From: Chitinophaga jiangningensis
GTDB taxonomy: Bacteria; Bacteroidota; Bacteroidia; Chitinophagales; Chitinophagaceae
NCBI RefSeq assembly: GCF_900142605.1
Contig: NZ_FRBL01000004.1
Span: 589,487-653,486 of the forward strand
DNA: 64,000 bases
Direction: 5' to 3'
In this document: piece by piece, positions 51,469 through 60,708 of the stretch
Position numbering within the stretch: the stretch's first letter is position 1
How the letters are laid out: each line of letters starts with the position of its first letter
Translations under genes and position numbers: made by a program
The notes under the pieces: model-generated
Told to the model about the DNA's origin: nothing
The model's database searches: none
Seen by the model: only the letters and a program-made list of their open reading frames with translations

Positions 51469-53064
51469 ATGCTTATCAACGCTCAAAATATCTCCTTCCG
51501 TAAACCCGACGCCACTGTACTATTTGAAGCAGTTTCCTTCTCTGTAAATAAGGGTGACAAAACCGCTATCGTTGGAAAAAATGGTATCGGTAAAAGCACT
51601 CTGCTGAAAATTATTGCCGGAAATACCACAGACTACAATGGCATTCTGCAGGTAAATGGCAGCTTGTATTACGTACCGCAGCACTATGGCCACTTTGATG
51701 AAGTTACAGTGGCCGAAGCGCTTGGAATAGCCCCGGTGCTACAGGCTTTGCAGGCTATCGAAAACGGCTCTACGGACCAGGCCCACTACGACCTCATGGA
51801 ACACAACTGGGACATCGTAGCCAAGTGCGAAGAAGCCTTCGCCAGCTGGGGACTCGCAGGCCTGCAGCTGGATCAGCCACTGGCAGAACTCAGCGGTGGC
51901 ATGAAAACAAAATTGTTCCTCTCCGGTATTCAGATTCTTGAACCCGATATTGTATTACTGGATGAACCCACCAACCACCTGGATACCGCCGCGCGCGACC
52001 AGCTGGGAGAATGGATCAGCACTACCAATTGTGCCGTACTGCTCACCAGTCACGACCGTCAGCTGCTGCGCATCTGCGCGCCCATCTGGGAACTTACCGC
52101 TACCGGCATCCTGGAATACGGCGGTAATTACGATTTCTATGAGGAACAGAAAGAAATAGAAATCGCGGCCCAGGAACATAAGCTGGAATTCCATACCAAA
52201 GCATTAAAAGAAGCGAAAAAGAAAGCGCAGGAAGCGTTGGAAAGGAAACAACATGCCGATGCTCAGGCCAGAAAAAGCGTGCGAAACAGCTCCGATCCTA
52301 AAATCCTGCTCAACGCCCGGCGCAATGCCGCGGAAAGCAGCACCGGCAAGCTGAAAAGCGTACACGCGGAAAAGGTGAATGACCTCCGCAGCTCCCTACA
52401 GGAGGTGGCCGCCATGACCCAGATGCAACAGATCATGAAAGGCTTTTTCGACAATGCTACCATGCCTGCCGGTAAAGTATTGTTCCAGGCAAACGACATC
52501 AATTTTGCCTGGCCCGGTAAGCCCCTGCTATGGTCTAAACCACTGACATTTACCATCCGCAGTGGAAATCGTATAGCCGTTGCCGGTAAAAATGGTATGG
52601 GAAAATCTACCCTGCTGAAAATACTGCTGGATCAGCTGGAGCCTACCAGCGGCACCCTCCAGCGCACACCCTGCACCAAACTGCTGCTGGATCAGGATTA
52701 TACCGGCATCGACCGGCGTAAGAAAGTGCTGGAGCAGGCACTCGCCTTCAATGAAAGAAAGCTGGAAGAGGCGCAGGTGCATACTACCCTGGCCAACTTC
52801 CTGTTTAAGCCGGACAGCTGGGAAAAGCCCTGCAGTGTACTCAGCGGCGGAGAAATGCTTCGGCTCTCGCTTTGCTGCATGGTGTTGCAAAATAAAACAC
52901 CCGATATCATCTTTCTCGATGAACCTGTTAATAACCTTGACCTGGTTAACATCAGGATGCTGGCAAAAATCTTCCGGGAATATAAAGGCACGGTGATACT
53001 CATTTCACACGACCAGACTTTCACCGAAGAAACAGGCATTGAAGAAGTAATTACTTTGGAGTAG
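51469..53064 (+). CDS. ABC-F family ATPase (ribosome-associated type)
   Basis: 531 residues, cytoplasmic, with two ABC domains and no TM segment. Domain 1: Walker A VGKNGIGKST, signature LSGGM, Walker B LLDEPTNHLD. A long charged, helical interdomain linker (about 240-330; many K, E, A) is the P-site interaction motif region. Domain 2: Walker A AGKNGMGKST, signature LSGGEM, Walker B FLDEPVNNLD with His-switch SHD. ABC-F proteins act on the ribosome to relieve stalling or antibiotics. Whether this one gives resistance cannot be read. It has a long leader (promoter at 51292). Confidence 0.9.
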   Translation: MLINAQNISFRKPDATVLFEAVSFSVNKGDKTAIVGKNGIGKSTLLKIIAGNTTDYNGILQVNGSLYYVPQHYGHFDEVTVAEALGIAPVLQALQAIENGSTDQAHYDLMEHNWDIVAKCEEAFASWGLAGLQLDQPLAELSGGMKTKLFLSGIQILEPDIVLLDEPTNHLDTAARDQLGEWISTTNCAVLLTSHDRQLLRICAPIWELTATGILEYGGNYDFYEEQKEIEIAAQEHKLEFHTKALKEAKKKAQEALERKQHADAQARKSVRNSSDPKILLNARRNAAESSTGKLKSVHAEKVNDLRSSLQEVAAMTQMQQIMKGFFDNATMPAGKVLFQANDINFAWPGKPLLWSKPLTFTIRSGNRIAVAGKNGMGKSTLLKILLDQLEPTSGTLQRTPCTKLLLDQDYTGIDRRKKVLEQALAFNERKLEEAQVHTTLANFLFKPDSWEKPCSVLSGGEMLRLSLCCMVLQNKTPDIIFLDEPVNNLDLVNIRMLAKIFREYKGTVILISHDQTFTEETGIEEVITLE

Positions 53065-53072
53065 CCGTGCGG

Positions 53073-54125
53073 CTACTCCAACTCCTTTCTGCTGCCGTTA
53101 CGGTCAATGATCTCATAACGGGCACCTGTTATCATCAGCCCCTGGTGATGCCCTTCATGCTGGTCTACATCCACACCAATTACCTTTCCTTCGAAACGTG
53201 TTACAATGGTGGTATCTGTAATGGTATGGCCTACAATGATGTGTTTGGCATTGTAAAATTGTAAGGTACTATCTACTGTGGCGGCAGTGGCTTTGGGGTC
53301 GTAGAAATAGCCTCTGTACCAAAAGGGGCCGCGACTATCAAAAAGGAATTGCAGGGAGTCCGGTATTTGTTTTCTAGGTACACCGAGCCATTGGCGACTG
53401 TTTTCGTTGATGCGTTGGAGTGGCCATTGTTTCCCAATCAGCTCGGGAGATACTCCCGCATGCATCACCAGCAGATCGCCGATTTTTTCTATTACATTCT
53501 TACTGCGCAGCCAGCGGCCCAGTTCGGAGTCCGCAGCAAATACCTGTCGCAGCTCCTTGCCCATGAGCCATGCATATTTGAAATACCGGGCATCGGTATA
53601 CCGGAAGTCGCCCGCCAGCTGCATTACATCATGGTTTCCCAGTACCACATGCACTGCACCGCCGGCGGCAGTAGCTTTATCTTCCAGACTATACAGCAGC
53701 CAAAGCCAGGGTAGTACAGTGGTACCGCGGTCAAACAGGTCACCGGCGATGATGAGTTTACCAGTTCCAAAGGTCCAGTTAAACTGTGTATCTATTACGC
53801 CGGCGGCCAGCAGCAGGTCTCTGCCGGCTTCAAATTCACCTTCTATGTCGGAGAGTATAAACATCTTGCCGGCAGCGGGGCTTTCGTTGGGTGGGGTTGT
53901 AATTTTTTGTTTTAGGGAGATGGAAAAGCCGCTTACAGGCAGCTCCGGAAGGGGTGGCTGTATGTATACCTTTGTTTCGGCGGCGGCCAGATCACCTTTT
54001 TCAGTGATGGTTTTAACCAGGATGCTGTCGTTCCGGTAAAAGACGTAAGGCCCGTCAGCATAGCGCTGCGCGAGGGTCATCAACGGACATAGTAAAACTA
54101 ACACAGTAAATCGGATGGTATTCAT
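53073..54125 (-). CDS. Secreted metallophosphoesterase
   Basis: 350 residues from the ATG at 54125 (MNTIRFTVLVLLC, a signal peptide ending near TLAQ); an upstream in-frame ATG at 54173 is not signal-like. Calcineurin-type motifs: ILSDIEGEF, IAGDLFDRG, VVLGNHDVM, VMHAGVSP and IVGHTITDT. The dinuclear metal site is complete. It resembles Ser/Thr-phosphatase-like members with a TDARYFKYAWL insert. Periplasmic; substrate unknown. Confidence 0.85.
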   Translation of the reverse strand: MNTIRFTVLVLLCPLMTLAQRYADGPYVFYRNDSILVKTITEKGDLAAAETKVYIQPPLPELPVSGFSISLKQKITTPPNESPAAGKMFILSDIEGEFEAGRDLLLAAGVIDTQFNWTFGTGKLIIAGDLFDRGTTVLPWLWLLYSLEDKATAAGGAVHVVLGNHDVMQLAGDFRYTDARYFKYAWLMGKELRQVFAADSELGRWLRSKNVIEKIGDLLVMHAGVSPELIGKQWPLQRINENSRQWLGVPRKQIPDSLQFLFDSRGPFWYRGYFYDPKATAATVDSTLQFYNAKHIIVGHTITDTTIVTRFEGKVIGVDVDQHEGHHQGLMITGARYEIIDRNGSRKELE

Positions 54126-54186
54126 GTTGTAAGTTAGGGTGATAAAAAAGTGAGGGACTGTGAAGATAAGCACTCTGGCATAAAAT

Positions 54187-54223
54187 AAAAACTCCCCGTT
54201 ACCGACGGCAACGGGGAGTTTTT
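54187..54223 (-). terminator. Intrinsic terminator of asnA
   Basis: A 14-bp perfect stem (54187-54200 with 54210-54223) with a partly paired loop and T-run on the minus strand, 16 bp past the asnA stop. Confidence 0.85.
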
Positions 54224-54239
54224 ATAAATATCTCAACAC

Positions 54240-55226
54240 TTAGAAAGTGCCTTCCGGCCAAACGCTGGCCTGCACTTCCGCGATATGTTTTTTCTGAAGG
54301 AGGAGCATGCAGAGGCGTGATTGTCCTATACCACCGCCCATTGACAGGGGGTACGCGCTGTTGAGCACACTGGAATGGAAATCAAGCCGGGAGCGCTCTT
54401 CGCAGTTTCTTATGGCCAGTTGTTTTTTCAATGCCGCGGCATCCACGCGGATACCCATGGAAGAAATTTCCAGTGCACTGTTCAGTGCTGGGTTCCAGAT
54501 GATGAGGTCGCCGTTTAACCCCGTGTAGCCATCTTCGTTAGGAGTACTCCAATCGTCATAGTCCGGGGCCCTGTCGTCATGTGCCTGGCTGTTGCTGAGT
54601 GCCGCGCCAATGCCCATAATGAATACGGCGCCGTATTGTTTGGTGATCTCATTTTCTCTTTCTTTTGCAGAGAGATGAGGGTACATGGCGAGCAGTGCTT
54701 CGCTGTGGATGAAATGCACGTTTTGAGGTAGTTCCAGCGTTTGTTCCTGGTGACCCGCCAGCATTTCATTGGTAGCTTTTACAGCGCTGTAGATGGCATT
54801 TACGGTTTGTTGCAGGTAGGCGATGGACCTGTCCTGCTGACCGATGCGTTTTTCCCAGTCCCACTGGTCTACAAAAAAGCTGTGGATAGGGGAAATTACT
54901 TCATCAGCTCTGATGGCGCGCATGTCGGTAACGATCCCATTATCTGGCTGGATGTCCAGTTCATGGAGGCGCATGCGTTTCCATTTGGCGAGCGATTGCA
55001 CGATTTCAACGGGTGTATTTACACCATTGAGATTAAATTTTACGGGTCTTTCGATGCCATTCAAATCATCGTTCAAACCGGTTCCGGATTTCACGAACAG
55101 GGGGGCAGTAACTTTCACGAGGGAGAGTTGCTGGCACAGTTGCAGGGCGAAAAAATCTTTAATCTTCGCTATCAGCTCTTCTTTAGCGAGCAATGCACTT
55201 TTTGACGTTTTGGCGGTTGATTGCAT
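54240..55226 (-). CDS. asnA: Aspartate-ammonia ligase (asparagine synthetase A)
   Basis: 328 residues, the usual AsnA length. Class II synthetase-like fold with FALQLCQQLSLVKVTAPLFV, GIERPVKFNL, the FVDQWDWEKRI segment and a C-terminal GGGIGQSRLCMLLLQKKHIAEVQ motif. It makes asparagine from aspartate with ammonia and ATP, forming AMP. Single gene with its own terminator. Confidence 0.96.
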   Translation of the reverse strand: MQSTAKTSKSALLAKEELIAKIKDFFALQLCQQLSLVKVTAPLFVKSGTGLNDDLNGIERPVKFNLNGVNTPVEIVQSLAKWKRMRLHELDIQPDNGIVTDMRAIRADEVISPIHSFFVDQWDWEKRIGQQDRSIAYLQQTVNAIYSAVKATNEMLAGHQEQTLELPQNVHFIHSEALLAMYPHLSAKERENEITKQYGAVFIMGIGAALSNSQAHDDRAPDYDDWSTPNEDGYTGLNGDLIIWNPALNSALEISSMGIRVDAAALKKQLAIRNCEERSRLDFHSSVLNSAYPLSMGGGIGQSRLCMLLLQKKHIAEVQASVWPEGTF

Positions 55227-55496
55227 AAAATCTATTTACCTATTTTGTTACCTGTTTGATAATTTCTTATAAAAACCATCAAATACAATACAAACTTCAA
55301 TAATTAAGTTGATTAAATGAAATTATTTCAATTAAATAAGCAATTATTTAACAAACAGAACAAAAACAGTCGCATTTATGACAAAATATGTAAATAAGCC
55401 GGTCTTTTTTAGATAAAATCATTTTAGCAAGTAATAAAAATGAAATAGACTTCCCGCCGGGCGGCAGGAAGTCCGGGGATTACCAGGTGGATTGGT
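55227..55496. other. AT-rich gap between asnA and the polysaccharide lyase gene
   Basis: About 270 bp with very low GC (long A/T runs around 55260-55440). It contains the lyase terminator at 55448-55473; the asnA promoter must be here. No gene seen. Confidence 0.4.
55448..55473 (-). terminator. Intrinsic terminator of the polysaccharide lyase gene
   Basis: Stem 55448-55458 with 55463-55473, one C-A mismatch, T-rich run on the minus strand, 24 bp past the stop codon. Confidence 0.7.
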
Positions 55497-56549
55497 TTAC
55501 AGTGCCCCCACGATCATGGACGATGCTTTGTCGTTCATGGTACTGGTATTTTTGATGCAGCTGGCATCTGCGGTGATCACCAGGGAGTCACCGGTAAAGT
55601 TGTCGCCATCGAATAGGGTAACACGCAGGCCGGCGGGTACTTTTAATGATGAGGCATCATTATTTACCGCACCGGCTGCGGTGAGCGCAGCGGAGTTATA
55701 GCTACCGGGGCCAAAAGAGGCGGCCCATCCGCCGTAGCTGCAATTCTGGTACAGGGTAGTTTGCAGGGCCGGTACGCTGGTGGGTGCAGCATCCCCATAA
55801 GTAGAACCTATTTTCAGTCCGTGAACGAAATTGGTGATGTCCGCTGCATCGCCGCCATACACGCCCCATTTCGGATCGCAGTAGTCGGCATCCCAGGTAC
55901 GGGCATAATAACGCTGGGTACCATTTACAAGCGTTTGTTTGGTACCGTTATACCAGAATTCGATGAAGCCAATGCTGCTGTCGCGCGATACTTTTATGCG
56001 CATCACGATATCATTCCACACAGCGGCCAACAAATTAGTTTGCCATACTTCCGTTCCAATTTTGCCCGGTGCATAATGCATGAGGTGGAACTTGCCGGAA
56101 GTGGTGGTGCTGAGTACGATGGGAAAATTTTGCAGCATAGGCTGCCCTGAGCCATAGGCCTTCCATTGGAAAACTGCGTTGGTGTTTTGGTTAGCAGGGA
56201 TCACCAGCTTGGAACGCCAGCCAAGGTAGATGTCGTCGCCTTCTGCGGCAGCGAAGTTTTTGGCGCCATGACCTTCCGTACGGTGGCTGCCGGCGGGCTT
56301 ATAGAACTGCCATACAGGACCGTACACCGGGTCAGTAGCTACCGTGATGGTGCCGCTACCTTCAATGTTGAGCACCTTCCAGACGTTGGAAGCGCCGAGT
56401 GCGGCATCGCCGTTCCAAAGGAGCGATTCTGTGTGTGCGGTGGCTGGCGCCGGATGGTTGCTGCGTACCTGGTCATCTTTTGCGCAATAGGACAGGGTGA
56501 TACAAGCTATGCCAAGCAGGCAGGAGCTAACTGTGGAATTGATTTTCAT
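55497..56549 (-). CDS. Secreted polysaccharide lyase-like protein with C-terminal crystallin domain
   Basis: 350 residues from ATG 56549 (MKINSTVSSC), giving a lipoprotein-like signal with a Cys in TLSYCAKD. Residues 45-260 form a jelly-roll like the heparin-lyase I/alginate-lyase-type family: YLGWRSKLVIP, AVFQWKAYGSG, VWNDIVMRIKVS, FIEFWYNG and PKWGVYGGD. Residues 265-350 are a beta/gamma-crystallin-like domain (TLYQNCSYGGWAASFGPGSY, ASSLKVPAGLRVTLFDG). The lyase would cleave a uronic-acid polysaccharide outside the cell; the crystallin part probably stabilises or binds calcium. Substrate unknown. Confidence 0.78.
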   Translation of the reverse strand: MKINSTVSSCLLGIACITLSYCAKDDQVRSNHPAPATAHTESLLWNGDAALGASNVWKVLNIEGSGTITVATDPVYGPVWQFYKPAGSHRTEGHGAKNFAAAEGDDIYLGWRSKLVIPANQNTNAVFQWKAYGSGQPMLQNFPIVLSTTTSGKFHLMHYAPGKIGTEVWQTNLLAAVWNDIVMRIKVSRDSSIGFIEFWYNGTKQTLVNGTQRYYARTWDADYCDPKWGVYGGDAADITNFVHGLKIGSTYGDAAPTSVPALQTTLYQNCSYGGWAASFGPGSYNSAALTAAGAVNNDASSLKVPAGLRVTLFDGDNFTGDSLVITADASCIKNTSTMNDKASSMIVGAL

Positions 56550-56683
56550 AAATGGAATTTTGGGTGAACAATAATATTCTTTTAAATTATTCAATCGATT
56601 GCATTTAAATCGACTGTTAATTCGCATTTAGTAATATGAAATTGCTCAAATCGTTGTAACTTCCTGTAGTTACAATCCGGCGT

Positions 56684-57757
56684 ATGAAGCGTTATTTCCT
56701 GGCAGCGCTGCTGCTAAACACACTCAGCACCTATGCACAGCTGCCGGTGGCAGCCACCTACATCGATTCCATCACCGATAAAAGCCATTTTAACGGCACT
56801 ATTTTACTGGAAAGTAATTTTAGTCCTATCTATCGGAAAAGTTTTGGGCTGGCAAATATGGCCTTTAATATCCCGAATACGCCTGATACAAAATATAAGA
56901 TTGCCAGTATCACCAAAGCGTTTACAGCGGTATTGGTATTACAACTGTATGAACGCGGACTTATTCAGCTCGACACCAGCATCTCCACCTACCTGCAGGA
57001 TTACAAGGGCCCTGCCGCCAAACAGGTTACCATCAGGCAACTCCTGAATATGACCTCCGGCATGAAGAACATGGATGCGGGTATTACCCTGGAATCTGTA
57101 TTGAAAAACGGAATGCCGCAATACCAGCTCCCTCACACGAGCAGGGAAATGCTGTTACTGTACGCGAGCGATTCGCTGCTAAGGCCACCAGGCAAACAGT
57201 TTGACTATAATAATGCGGAGTACATTGTGTTAGGCCAAATCATAGAGGCGGTCACCAAAAAATCATTTGAGGAGCAGTTAACCACTGCCATCCTCCAGCC
57301 GCTGGGCATGCAGGAAAGCGGCATGGCCTCGCAGGAAAAAATCATTGATAACCTTGCCGATACCTACTTCTATCGGGAAGATCTTAAAACACTGGTCAAC
57401 GATCTCCCCTCCTATATCAACAACTGGTATGCAGCCGGCGCCATGTATGCAACTGTAGGTGATATTGCCAGATTCTGTAACGCCCTCTTTTCCGGGAAAC
57501 TCCTGAAACCCGCCACGCTGCAGGAAATGTTTCATTCAGGGCTGGATGAATATGGTCTGGGTGTTTGGGTATACAAGAATTATGACATTAACGGACATAA
57601 CTATACGATCATAAAAAGGCCCGGCTCCATTATGGGAGCACAGGCCATGTTATTTCATGTGCTGGAGGCAAAAACAACGATCATTATCCTCAGCAATACT
57701 GCCAACGTGGACATGGATCAATTTGCCGCCAGAATTGCCGACAGACTTGTCAGATAA
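56684..57757 (+). CDS. Beta-lactamase-fold serine hydrolase (class C type)
   Basis: 357 residues with a signal peptide (FLAALLLNTLSTYAQ). The nucleophile motif SITK (in KIASITKAFTAVL) and the YNN motif (in DYNNAEYIVLG) are in place; the third motif is replaced by a RPGSIMG segment. Such proteins are penicillin-binding-like carboxypeptidases, esterases or amidases more often than true lactamases. Periplasmic. Its 3' end lies 2 bp from the convergent CsgG-like gene. Confidence 0.87.
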   Translation: MKRYFLAALLLNTLSTYAQLPVAATYIDSITDKSHFNGTILLESNFSPIYRKSFGLANMAFNIPNTPDTKYKIASITKAFTAVLVLQLYERGLIQLDTSISTYLQDYKGPAAKQVTIRQLLNMTSGMKNMDAGITLESVLKNGMPQYQLPHTSREMLLLYASDSLLRPPGKQFDYNNAEYIVLGQIIEAVTKKSFEEQLTTAILQPLGMQESGMASQEKIIDNLADTYFYREDLKTLVNDLPSYINNWYAAGAMYATVGDIARFCNALFSGKLLKPATLQEMFHSGLDEYGLGVWVYKNYDINGHNYTIIKRPGSIMGAQAMLFHVLEAKTTIIILSNTANVDMDQFAARIADRLVR

Positions 57758-57759
57758 GC

Positions 57760-58614
57760 TTACTTGGTATAAAGCGGGGAACGTTTAACCAGGTACTCCA
57801 GGACATTCTTATAGGCATCTTCGGTATTCCAGAAAGCCTGGCGGTTCTGATTGTAGATGATATCGCTTTTGTCGTTATAGATCTTGAGATCCAAACGGGT
57901 CTGATAATTTTGCTGACTGGTAGCAGTACTGGTAGCCACGCCGCTTCTCTTTTTGTCATCATCATTACCTTTATTGTTATACGTGGTAGTACCGGTGCTG
58001 GTTTGGGATGTCCGGTTTTGCGTTACCAGGCCATCCACTACAAACTCTACACCCAGTATCTGACAGAGGTCAGCCATAGTGTAATTGAGCATTTTGTCGC
58101 GGGTGATACCTGCCTGCGCGAGTTTCACATTGGTGCCTCTGGGACTCAGTATATTATATACCCCTGAATGTTTGCTAAGCAGCGCATAAGCTTCATTCTG
58201 GATTTCATCGCTCACTTCCTGGGCCTGTGGCTGCCCATCCTTGATAAAGCCAAAAGGCAGGATGGCTACTTTGTTGCGCCGTTCGGAAGGGTCAGTAACC
58301 AACATCGGAGCGGGGGCATTGCCGGGTGCAGAAGTGGCAGCAGGGGTGGCAGCAGGAGCAGCGGCAGGAGCACTGAATGATTCTACTCTGCCACTGGCAT
58401 AAGTAATCTTCAGAATGTCGGATTTTTTGATGGTATACACCAGGGTTTCGCCTGCATGTATAAACTTGATGGCATCATCGTTGATTTCAGTTACTTTGCC
58501 ATTCAGTACATCTCCGTTGGCTTTGACTACCATGTCGGTTTTTTTGCCGCCGGTTTGGGCGCTGGCATTAAAACAGCTGGCCAGCACTAACAGTAGCATT
58601 AGGATTCTTCTCAT
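57760..58614 (-). CDS. Secreted two-domain protein with CsgG-like C-terminal part
   Basis: 284 residues with a signal peptide (ILMLLLVLASCFNASAQ). Residues 25-80 are a small beta domain (DMVVKANGDVLNGKVTEI, DILKITYASGR) of the type seen in many exported Bacteroidetes proteins. An Ala/Pro linker (about 85-108) leads to a CsgG/LpoB-like alpha/beta domain: KVAILPFGFI, EIQNEAYALL and ADLCQILGVEFVVDGLV. CsgG forms an outer-membrane channel and LpoB activates penicillin-binding proteins; which this resembles in function is open. Confidence 0.6.
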   Translation of the reverse strand: MRRILMLLLVLASCFNASAQTGGKKTDMVVKANGDVLNGKVTEINDDAIKFIHAGETLVYTIKKSDILKITYASGRVESFSAPAAAPAATPAATSAPGNAPAPMLVTDPSERRNKVAILPFGFIKDGQPQAQEVSDEIQNEAYALLSKHSGVYNILSPRGTNVKLAQAGITRDKMLNYTMADLCQILGVEFVVDGLVTQNRTSQTSTGTTTYNNKGNDDDKKRSGVATSTATSQQNYQTRLDLKIYNDKSDIIYNQNRQAFWNTEDAYKNVLEYLVKRSPLYTK

Positions 58615-58716
58615 TTTATTGGGAGGTTTGAAGTAAACACGTTGTCAGGTTACTAAAACAATCAGGTACAAAACGGGTTCAATCTACGTAATTTTTTAAA
58701 TCTGAAATACAGCCGA

Positions 58717-59313
58717 ATGAAACTTCCTTTTGAGCCATATAACCATGAGTGGAAGCTGACCTACAGCAACCTCGAAAAAGAATTATTACAAATACTCGGT
58801 TCACTAAAACCGGTGGTGGCACATATTGGTAGTACGTCCATTGAAGGACTTTCTGCCAAACCCGTCATAGATATATTGGTAGGCCTCCGTGACGAATCCC
58901 AGCTGGACCAGGTACCGGCGCTACTGATGGCAAAAAACTATATCTATTATCCAAAATACAACGAGGAAATGCCTTACCGGCGATTTTTTATAAAACTGAA
59001 AATCCCGCCGCAACGTTTATCCCTTCCATTGCAGTTTGGCAAAGGGGATGAAATGCCCGATATCATGCACGATCACCACTACCGGCTGGCACATATTCAC
59101 ATCATTCCGGTGACTTCCTCCCACTGGACACGCCACATTGCATTCCGGGATTATGTACGCAGTCATCCTGCTGTTAGAGCCGAATATCAGCAACTCAAAA
59201 CGGATTTAGTAAAACAGGAATGGAAAGATGGCAACGACTACAATGACGCCAAAGATGCCTTTATGAAAAGAACAGAGAAAGCTGCTGTGGAATGGTACAC
59301 CCAATCACATTAA
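58717..59313 (+). CDS. GrpB family (nucleotidyltransferase-fold) protein
   Basis: 198 residues. GrpB/UPF0157 marks: PYNHEWKLTYSNLEKELL, then VAHIGSTSIEGLSAKPVIDILVGL (the nucleotidyltransferase GS and D.D-type site), HIHIIPVTSSHWTRHIAFRDYVRSHP, and a C-terminal KDAFMKR. The function of the family is unknown. It is 73 bp upstream of the HopJ gene on the same strand, perhaps one transcript. Confidence 0.88.
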   Translation: MKLPFEPYNHEWKLTYSNLEKELLQILGSLKPVVAHIGSTSIEGLSAKPVIDILVGLRDESQLDQVPALLMAKNYIYYPKYNEEMPYRRFFIKLKIPPQRLSLPLQFGKGDEMPDIMHDHHYRLAHIHIIPVTSSHWTRHIAFRDYVRSHPAVRAEYQQLKTDLVKQEWKDGNDYNDAKDAFMKRTEKAAVEWYTQSH

Positions 59314-59386
59314 TATCTATTTTTGGCGCTGCAAACGAGGCCCCGGCGCCTCTGATTTACTGAAACATATATTATTTGGATATTGC

Positions 59387-59728
59387 ATGAAAGAGCAACT
59401 GACATCCCTGATAGAAAAATTAAAAGCTAATACTGTTAGCTTTAAAGAAGTGATTGAATTTATTGAAACATATTACCAGCATCAGCCAACCGCCTTTAAA
59501 AACGGAGCGGCCTATAATGAAGCTACCCAAAACCAGGGCAGCGCCAAAGTATTCTCCTTTGCGCAACAAAATCAGCTGAGCAAAGAAGATACCTTATGTC
59601 TGTTTGCAGAACATTATCAGGCGGTGCTGCATACACCAGATGCTACGGACCATCAGAATATTCGCCAGTTTATGCAGCATGGCTGGGCAGGCATCAGCTT
59701 TGAAGGGCAGGCGCTGACCGCAAAGTAA
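59387..59728 (+). CDS. HopJ family protein
   Basis: 113 residues, matching the small HopJ (type III effector) family by the features VIEFIETYYQHQPTAF, a Gly-Ser-containing middle (NQGSAKVFSFAQ), LFAEHYQAVL and FMQHGWAGISF near the end. Despite the name the family is widespread in free-living bacteria and its function is unknown; no type III secretion system is present. Confidence 0.85.
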   Translation: MKEQLTSLIEKLKANTVSFKEVIEFIETYYQHQPTAFKNGAAYNEATQNQGSAKVFSFAQQNQLSKEDTLCLFAEHYQAVLHTPDATDHQNIRQFMQHGWAGISFEGQALTAK

Positions 59729-59740
59729 TTTCTGAACATA

Positions 59741-59779
59741 AAAATCCCCGGTAGTCCCATGATTACCGGGGATTTTTTT
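59741..59779. terminator. Bidirectional intrinsic terminator
   Basis: A 13-bp perfect stem (59741-59753 with 59764-59776) with a T-run on the plus side and a T-run on the minus side, between the convergent HopJ and AraC genes. Confidence 0.85.
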
Positions 59780-59781
59780 AT

Positions 59782-60702
59782 TTAGTTAAATGATTTCCTG
59801 AAATCAAGTGGAGCAATATTGGTCTTCTGTTTAAAGAACCGGTTGAAGGATTGGGAATGCTCAAACCCAAGGCTCCAGGCAATTTCACCTACACTCAGGC
59901 TGGTAGTCGATAAAGCTTCTTTCGCTTTTTCAATTACATGATGATGTATATGTTGCTGCGCATTCTGACCGGTTAAATTACGTAGCATATCACTCAGGTA
60001 ATGTGATGAAAGATGTAACTGATCCGCCAGGTATTGCACGCTGGGTAAGCCTTTACTGAGTGCGGTAGCAGTATTAAAATATTCATTCAATATAGTTTCC
60101 AGCCTGGTCAGCAGGTCATTATTCACTGCCTTCCTCGTGGTAAACTGTCGTTGATAAAAACGTTTACAATAAGTAAGCAGCAAATCAATGTGTGCAATAA
60201 CCACCTCCTGGCTAAAATCATCTATCCGCTCTGCTAACTCGGCTTCAATATTGTTGAAAATGGCGACAACTGTCTCCTTTTCTTTTGCGGACAGGTGCAG
60301 TGCTTCATTGGTTGCGTAGGAAAAGAAATCGTACTTTTTTATACTGACTGCCAGTGGATAAGACTGTAAAAAATCAGGATGCAGGAAGAGATTAAAACCT
60401 TCGTATGCATCAGCATCATCCGCCACTGTAAGTACCTGGTTAGTAGCAACAAACACCATTCCTCCCGCATCAAAATCGTAATACCCCTGGCCGTACCTGA
60501 TTTTACCTTTAAGATCCTTCATAAAGGATATCTTGTAAAACCCCAGCAGCAACGATGCAGGAAATTCATCCTGCACCATTTTCACATCACAGTTATGCAC
60601 AATGCTCACCAGCGGATGGGGTGGATCGGGCAGCCCCAGCATACGGTGTAATGCTGTGATGGACTCGATCCGGTATGGTGCGTTGCCTTGCTTCTTCATC
60701 AT
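59782..60702 (-). CDS. AraC family transcriptional regulator
   Basis: 306 residues from ATG 60702 (an ATG at 60699 is equally possible). An N-terminal cupin-like sensor domain (FYKISFMKDLKGKIRYG, FDAGGMVFVATN) is followed by two helix-turn-helix motifs at the C-terminus: SVQYLADQLHLSSHYLSDMLRNLTG and SVGEIAWSLGFEHSQSFNRFF. It is the second gene of an operon with an alpha/beta hydrolase (gap 6 bp), so it probably controls that gene and itself, with direct repeats at 61638-61676 as candidate sites. Confidence 0.9.
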   Translation of the reverse strand: MMKKQGNAPYRIESITALHRMLGLPDPPHPLVSIVHNCDVKMVQDEFPASLLLGFYKISFMKDLKGKIRYGQGYYDFDAGGMVFVATNQVLTVADDADAYEGFNLFLHPDFLQSYPLAVSIKKYDFFSYATNEALHLSAKEKETVVAIFNNIEAELAERIDDFSQEVVIAHIDLLLTYCKRFYQRQFTTRKAVNNDLLTRLETILNEYFNTATALSKGLPSVQYLADQLHLSSHYLSDMLRNLTGQNAQQHIHHHVIEKAKEALSTTSLSVGEIAWSLGFEHSQSFNRFFKQKTNIAPLDFRKSFN

Positions 60703-60708
60703 ATAAAT

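Noticed and set aside
51407..51547. 46-codon leader frame overlapping the ABC-F start
   Set aside because: Not annotated as a gene: it has no recognisable motif and follows rather than precedes the leader hairpin, unlike usual attenuation peptides. Kept only as part of the leader finding.
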